Shown here one piece after another: positions 8,701 through 10,536 of a stretch of 10,536 bases of DNA. The translations under genes were made by a program, and so were the position numbers. This stretch comes from Porticoccaceae bacterium (GTDB taxonomy: Bacteria > Pseudomonadota > Gammaproteobacteria > Pseudomonadales > Porticoccaceae), in the NCBI GenBank assembly GCA_002710745.1, contig PALW01000046.1, forward strand, positions 1 through 10,536, in the 5' to 3' direction. Each line of letters starts with the position of its first letter. The stretch's first letter is position 1. Under the pieces are notes generated by a model, which was not told the origin of the DNA, ran no database searches, and was given only the letters and a program-made list of their open reading frames with translations.

Positions 8701-10177
8701 TGTCTCAAGTGGAGATAATGATGATGATGGGTCTACCGACGGCACAGCAAGAAGCTTAAGATTATCTGCAGACGGAAATACTCTATACGTTGCTAATGGC
8801 GGCGAGGGAACGAGAATTATAGATGTTTCAGACGTTGCCGCACCGCAATTAAAAGGATATGTTCCAGCGGATAACTTTGTGTTTGGACTTGGGATGTCAG
8901 CAGATGGATCAAAAGTTTATTCATCGAGTGGCGGAAAACTTCAGACCATCGATGTTACTGATCCTGAGAATCCGAGCTTGATTCGGGAAGTTGAATCAGT
9001 TAGAGACCCATGGAGGCTATCAACGTCAAATGATAATAAATATGTTTTTGCATCAGACGGATATACGGGTTTCAAAGTAATTGATACGTCATACAGTGCA
9101 AGAAGTCAGGGAGATCTTTTAAGCTCTGAAGTGACTTACAAGCATACTGCTGATTTAGCGATAAATGACTCGTTCTCATTCGTGCTCAATGACGGTAAAG
9201 AAAATAGTAATGAGTCAGTAATATCGCTAATTTTTGCAGCTGATAAGGATGGTGATGGCGTGGAGGATGAGCTTGATAATTGTCCGTCAATTGCAAATAG
9301 TGATCAACGAGATACTGATAATGATGGTGAAGGCGATGCGTGTGATGATGACGATGATAATGATGGCGTTGATGATGTTAATGACGCATTCCCACTTGAT
9401 GCAACTGAAACAACTGATACTGATGGTGATGGTATTGGGAATAATGCTGATACCGACGATGATGGAGATGGGGTTGCCGACTCGCAGGACGATGCACCAT
9501 TAGATCCAACGAACGATACAGACGGTGATGGTGTGGCGAATAACTCTGATGCATTCCCACTAGACAATACTGAAACTACAGATACAGATGGTGACGGAAT
9601 TGGAAATAATGCCGATCCAGATGATGACAATGATGGAGTTGATGATGCGAACGATCCTTGGCCGTTGCAATCAGAATATACGAAGGATACAGACAGTGAT
9701 GGTATGCCTGATGAATGGGAATTGAGATTTGACCTAGATCCAAACGATCCAAGCGATGCGGCTGGAGATCTTGATGGAGACGGTATTTCTAATCTTCAGG
9801 AGTTTTTAAATGGCACACCTGCATCAGGGTCAATAGATATTGACGGTAACGAAAAATATGACGCGTTAACAGATGGTTTATTGATGCTTCGTCATATGTT
9901 TGGACTGACAGGTGATGCTTTGATCACAGATACGGTGGCTGCTGATGCGCAATATAAAACCTCAGATGAGATTGAATTCCGGATCTCGTTGCTAGGTGAA
10001 CTCGCGGATATAGATGGAAACGGCGAGATTGACGCCCTTACAGACGGGTTAATTGTTGTGCGGTACTTATTTGGATTGAGAGGAAGCTCTCTTATCGAGG
10101 GTGCTGTAGCAGAAAATGCCACATTATCCTCGGAGCAGATAGAAGCGCGTTTAGAATCGCTAACCCCAGTATTTTAA
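2672..10177 (+). CDS. Giant secreted reprolysin-like zinc metalloprotease with nested beta-propellers
   Basis: This 2501-residue exported protein is multidomain. In order: signal peptide 1-24; pro-region about 25-230; reprolysin/M12B-like zinc peptidase about 235-441 with HEMGHQLGANH (369-379) and Met-turn IMSYAG (Met401); Ig-like modules about 447-579, 582-683 and 685-788; fibronectin type III-like 792-878; proprotein-convertase P-domain about 886-1020. Next come a cadherin-like domain (1027-1069 plus 1388-1434) interrupted by a seven-bladed propeller; BspA-type leucine-rich repeat 1440-1589; a helical stretch then a beta domain 1590-1765; a second cadherin-like domain (1771-1818 plus 2147-2188) interrupted by another seven-bladed propeller; thrombospondin type 3 repeats 2191-2330; a DxDxDG segment 2339-2382; and two dockerin-like repeats 2389-2501. 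Zinc ligands and catalytic Glu370 are present, so activity is expected. The ATG start is chosen for the signal peptide despite a weak ribosome site. Substrate is unknown; a role in degrading or binding extracellular polymers or cells is inference. Domain edges are by eye. Confidence 0.9.
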   Translation: MVYCKKIIRFLTLCLAIFGMFGHASNDDLDVLGKGGDVKDSGYWSSVGEAANLLDTLPLNIDIHTAFVFNLDQDQFQKSLNSEFSHGGDGEVALPLSNGKLLKFNFFERSNFAPELSKKYPNIKAFRGYSIEYPQIIAYMSSSPMGIDATVIDTESGKRTYIHEISSSDSRYVSYTEFDHSQEHEKLTCSTEVGTQDQDLDHDHGSKDHKKSFSSIQGISRLTQYSDESQLSTFRIAVAANGQYTSYHGGTVEAGLSAINTLLTGLNFITETDIGIHLELIANNDLVVYTDSDTDPFDDSLNNANAVLQQTLDSTIGSGNYDVGHLFSGVGGGGNAGAIGSVCNSATKGSAWSASSQPRGTRFVNLVAHEMGHQLGANHTFSMYSEGTGVNVEPASGTTIMSYAGTGYDDAAFYADNYYHNVSIAQALTYFDNQTCNVNTDNGNSLPVVSPPGNTLEYTIPIGTPFFLEASATDADPDDSLTYVWEQTNDGVVSSEVFGPDNAQGAAFRSVLPSSEPIRYFPRQSSVLAGELTQPDPFPGATWETLSLVPRSYLFVLTARDNSVGGGGVGFTNANVTVIDNGGAFAVTSQNLGNVYIAGSARTVTWNVGGTDEAPISTTAVNITMSVDGGQTYPYLLASAVPNNGSYEVTMPDVVTTTARIKVSPIGNVYYSVNTQDFSTTIDDIVLTVDQLDYGVCQGDSVISNILYETNTKYSDTAVFTAENVPDGMTVSFNPTSATQHNTSIAATFSSADNLSAAVYPIDVVATSPERTQRLTYQIQNFSREEFEEVSLNTPNNQSTLSRLYTTLEWASQANATSYEVQIASDESFDDILLTREVDGTSTEIRGLSRNTTYYWRVVPKNFCGSGSAGASFSFVTPNHLAAADLPVAIFDNTTDVTYTSTLSVSENLRITDLNVYLGISHTWPQDLTISMVGPSGQRIDLLNQPCGGDDDIDVIFDDELGGEVVCSANPPSVSGVLRPASGNLSSFNEQSTKGNWILEVLDGYNLDGGTIDYFALEIETDGEWSNTAPIAFPQVTSTDEQTIDLTLQGLDPERLPLTYTLIDAPNVGNILGLGYLSSLLGSSNTIGISRDVVLSSDGNTAFIADGDEGLRVFDVTVPSAPLSEGGIDVNPGNSGSSRGIALSSDDSMVFIADALGGVKIVDVQGGSYSIVGDIDTNGNAVGIALSPDEKTVFVADSVSVKIIDVSTPSVPSLISQVITESPYGIDVAPDGNTVYVADQLDGLCTIDISASDGLSNPNLIGCAETPGFTSGVKVSPDGEKLYVADFGSGLRVYRLDNPLNPIHYHTVDTDGSSYQVDLSPDGSQIFVADGIGIKAFELDENELLNQIASLNLSGTVYGVASNSDGSAVFAAAGDSGLQSVGFEKAIYTAGDEVPQEIVYEGDQSLSSGYTGTFTFRVSDGDLLSNIASVNVTFDTESLNNGLYTYTIGDDGNAIVTGCVNGNCPQNIEIPEIINGRSVTAISDAAFADLNSSIVLIPNTVTSVGDYAFMRSNLARVTIGSSVTSVGKSAFAYNQLDAVSFLGDRPSLQSDSFATNRGLNYISYCPDKQGWPGDPISAGTADISPVAACDSVNKNNESLAAIKTAVLLEDASAITAEDLNAVLGLENILSENIELYRGVIQVLLDLSFDEVRVSDLQTLIDDANAQKESCSLGVYIIDVLEGEQPAEISWSLKDDTDSEMYSGGAPYQTLTCLSDGRYNLEMTDSNAAGTANGWDYGEFVITQENGYKLFRHTIINGTDAIAPVNLGDYANQAPVADEIADVELELGQSADFVLSGSDADEDSTNFILSRAPEGGEIHSYLPGSGVVSEMFLGGGGGVRGLAISPDQKYAYLADYTDGLKVLNISDVKNPVLVSQVPISNGAQYNLSLSNDGKTVYLASITPGINIIDVSDPLSPYPRGLFGREGTAYPLAMVESADGNTLYVAAYEFFLSLDVSDKNEPVQNYSVGSGGLYSWDIVLSNDERTAFIASGAYVQIYDISDPLQAVLITEFVSSGDNDDDGSTDGTARSLRLSADGNTLYVANGGEGTRIIDVSDVAAPQLKGYVPADNFVFGLGMSADGSKVYSSSGGKLQTIDVTDPENPSLIREVESVRDPWRLSTSNDNKYVFASDGYTGFKVIDTSYSARSQGDLLSSEVTYKHTADLAINDSFSFVLNDGKENSNESVISLIFAADKDGDGVEDELDNCPSIANSDQRDTDNDGEGDACDDDDDNDGVDDVNDAFPLDATETTDTDGDGIGNNADTDDDGDGVADSQDDAPLDPTNDTDGDGVANNSDAFPLDNTETTDTDGDGIGNNADPDDDNDGVDDANDPWPLQSEYTKDTDSDGMPDEWELRFDLDPNDPSDAAGDLDGDGISNLQEFLNGTPASGSIDIDGNEKYDALTDGLLMLRHMFGLTGDALITDTVAADAQYKTSDEIEFRISLLGELADIDGNGEIDALTDGLIVVRYLFGLRGSSLIEGAVAENATLSSEQIEARLESLTPVF
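3374..3994 (+). other. Reprolysin-like (metzincin) catalytic domain
   Basis: The domain begins near RIAVAANGQYT (residue 235), the usual first strand of bacterial reprolysin-like peptidases. It contains the metzincin zinc site H369-E370-x-x-H373-x-x-G376-x-x-H379 and the Met-turn at Met401. Ahead of it, residues 25-230 resemble the pro-region of this family, with PELSKKYPNIKAFRGYSI as the clearest conserved stretch. All three histidines and the catalytic glutamate are present. Confidence 0.88.
5327..5731 (+). other. Proprotein convertase P-domain
   Basis: Residues about 886-1020 have the P-domain layout: an opening PVAIFDN strand, LRITDLNVYLGISHTWPQDLT, then the closing STKGNWILEVLDGYNLDGG. 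P-domains are beta-sandwiches usually found after subtilase, trypsin or metallopeptidase domains in secreted bacterial enzymes, where they support stability or substrate contact. An acidic stretch, GGDDDIDVIFDDE, may bind calcium. Confidence 0.85.
5879..6835 (+). repeat. Beta-propeller 1 (seven LVIVD-like blades)
   Basis: Seven copies of a pattern like (G-I-x-L-S-x-D-G-x-x-V-F-V-A-D ... G-x-x-I-x-D-V) can be aligned by eye, with anchors near residues 1092, 1140, 1183, 1225, 1272, 1316 and 1359, spaced 42-48 residues. This is the signature of LVIVD/YVTN-type blades. The stretch before blade 1 (ILGLGYLSSLLG) could supply the closing strand of the ring. The seventh copy is the most diverged (FAAAGDSGLQSVGF). 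The whole propeller interrupts a cadherin-like domain. Confidence 0.85.
6989..7438 (+). repeat. BspA-type leucine-rich repeat (LRR_5) module
   Basis: Residues 1440-1589 begin with GLYTYTIGDDGNAIVTGC and run through IPEIINGRSVTAISDAAF, IPNTVTSVGDYAF and IGSSVTSVGKSAFAYNQL. They end in the capping segment FLGDRPSLQSDSF, YCPDKQGWPGDPI. This is the BspA-like LRR_5 fold, which usually mediates adhesion or protein binding. It is short, with about three to four repeats plus a cap. Confidence 0.88.
8141..9091 (+). repeat. Beta-propeller 2 (seven LVIVD-like blades)
   Basis: Seven blades are visible with anchors near residues 1840, 1885, 1929, 1975, 2028, 2072 and 2115. The blades show LSxDGxxxY(V/L)A followed by IIDVSD, and linkers such as SDPLSPYPR or TDPENPSLI that are typical of LVIVD repeats. 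Spacing is 43-46 residues except before blade 5 (53), where an acidic loop DNDDDGSTDG (2015-2024) is inserted. Blade 4 and blade 7 deviate most. This propeller also interrupts a cadherin-like domain. Confidence 0.85.
9242..9661 (+). repeat. Thrombospondin type 3 calcium-binding repeats
   Basis: Residues about 2191-2330 are dense in DxDxDG motifs with a DNCP motif and NNAD/DAFPLD spacers, the pattern of thrombospondin type 3 repeats that wrap calcium ions into a stiff rod. A 36-residue unit starting DAFPLD (residues 2238 and 2293; bases 9383 and 9548) occurs twice, 55 residues apart, with 30 of 36 positions identical by my count. Silent differences show that the duplication is not very recent. 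Confidence 0.92.
9836..10174 (+). repeat. Tandem dockerin-like C-terminal repeats
   Basis: Two related segments close the protein: DIDGNEKYDALTDGLLMLRH (from residue 2389) and DIDGNGEIDALTDGLIVVRY (from residue 2446). Each is followed by a FGL-x-G segment and a polar helix (EIEFRISLL and QIEARLESL). Each loop has Asp/Asn at positions 1, 3, 5 and 9 as in calcium-binding EF-hand/dockerin loops, but the loop is one residue longer than a classical dockerin. The pair ends three residues (PVF) before the stop. I recall similar tails on other secreted proteins of marine Gammaproteobacteria, but the binding partner is unknown to me. Confidence 0.75.
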
Positions 10178-10536
10178 ATATCCCTGACTCTAGAGAACTG
10201 AGACTTAATGTCTCGGTTCTCGGAAAGTTCGTATAGAAAGTCCGCTCTAGAGGGCATTTCGGAGAGACAAGCCTCAGTTATTCGCTGAAAATACTGAATA
10301 AATTCCTTTATTTGTATTTCAGACATTATGCCTGATGCTGAGATATCATCTTTATCAGCAATAGCGATTTTGTCTCTTAATTTATTTTCTTGCTCTAGGC
10401 GCCATTTAAATACACAACTGAAACTTGGTGCCTTTAACATTACAAGATAGTCAACCATCGCGAATAGAGCTTGATACTCTTCAGCAAGGCATTTATTGAC
10501 ATAGTGACGATAAATCCCCTCGGGATCCGCATTACA
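10174..10536 (-). CDS. D-glycerate 3-kinase-like P-loop kinase, C-terminal part (5' end outside window)
   Basis: The minus-strand frame stays open to the right edge, so the visible 120 residues are the C-terminal part and the in-frame ATG at 10458 is not the true start. Segments MVDYLVMLKAPSFSCVFKWR, then LEQENKL, FIQYFQRITEACLSEMP and RADFLYELSENRDI match, from memory, the end of the GLYK/COG4240 kinase family. That family phosphorylates D-glycerate at the 3 position in plants and includes uncharacterised bacterial homologues. The P-loop would lie beyond the window, so catalysis cannot be verified here. The gene faces the giant protease gene, and both TAA stops lie in a shared TTAA (10174-10177). 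No functional link between the two is evident. Substrate assignment is tentative; family membership is fairly sure. Confidence 0.75.
   Translation of the reverse strand, partial: CNADPEGIYRHYVNKCLAEEYQALFAMVDYLVMLKAPSFSCVFKWRLEQENKLRDKIAIADKDDISASGIMSEIQIKEFIQYFQRITEACLSEMPSRADFLYELSENRDIKSQFSRVRDI
10193..10221 (+). terminator. Hairpin just after the giant gene, possible terminator
   Basis: GAGAACTGAGAC (10193-10204) and GTCTCGGTTCTC (10210-10221) form a 12-bp stem with a five-base loop. On the plus-strand RNA the one irregular pair (10199/10215) is U-G, but on the minus-strand RNA it is an A-C mismatch, so the hairpin favours the giant gene's transcript. It starts 15 bases after that gene's stop and lies inside the convergent kinase gene. 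No T-run follows on either strand, so classical Rho-independent termination is doubtful; it may protect the 3' end instead. Confidence 0.4.

Noticed and set aside
9234..9503. 89-codon Met-rich plus-strand frame
   Set aside because: It is the +1 frame of the GATGATGGT-type repeats in the same rod and has no independent support.
9304..9630. 108-codon Ser/Pro/Val-rich minus-strand frame
   Set aside because: It is the complement of the Asp/Gly-rich thrombospondin type 3 repeats; GAT/GGT-rich repeats lack stops on the other strand, which explains the frame.
9242..9661. CRISPR-like or satellite DNA repeat
   Set aside because: The periodicity is set by codons of the calcium-binding repeats, with silent drift and no uniform spacers.
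10174..10458. Complete 94-residue small gene on the minus strand starting at the ATG at 10458
   Set aside because: The frame continues open to the window edge and the upstream residues (EGIYRHYVNKCLAEEYQALF) fit the same kinase family, so it is the 3' part of a longer gene.

Overview
The window reads as chromosomal DNA of a marine-type gammaproteobacterium, with AT-leaning composition. The evidence is the hflK-hflC-purA gene order, HflK/HflC/PurA proteins of gammaproteobacterial type, and a giant secreted protein built from modules (reprolysin-like peptidase, P-domain, BspA-type leucine-rich repeats, thrombospondin type 3 repeats, dockerin-like C-terminus) that I associate with marine Gammaproteobacteria. 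No species can be named from the sequence.

Layout. Positions 1-1139 hold the 3' end of hflK and the whole of hflC. They are translationally coupled (ATGA overlap) and encode the membrane complex that modulates the FtsH protease. A 174-bp spacer follows; it has no convincing gene but carries a possible weak promoter and a repeated octamer. Positions 1314-2606 hold purA (adenylosuccinate synthetase), complete and of canonical length. After a 65-bp very AT-rich spacer comes one enormous gene (2672-10177) for a 2501-residue exported metalloprotease. It converges with, and overlaps by four bases, the 3' end of a minus-strand gene that runs off the right edge and looks like a D-glycerate 3-kinase-type P-loop kinase.

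The first three genes are core housekeeping. The giant gene is the accessory element: signal peptide, pro-region, zinc peptidase with HEMGHQLGANH and a Met-turn, Ig-like and fibronectin-type modules, a proprotein-convertase P-domain, then a long non-catalytic region. In that region two seven-bladed beta-propellers each appear to be inserted into the middle of a cadherin-like domain. The two composite modules are separated by a BspA-like leucine-rich repeat and a small helical plus beta segment. The C-terminus is a calcium-binding thrombospondin type 3 rod and two dockerin-like repeats. The twice-used propeller-inside-cadherin arrangement is the most notable thing in the window. No CRISPR array, insertion sequence, tRNA or rRNA was seen.
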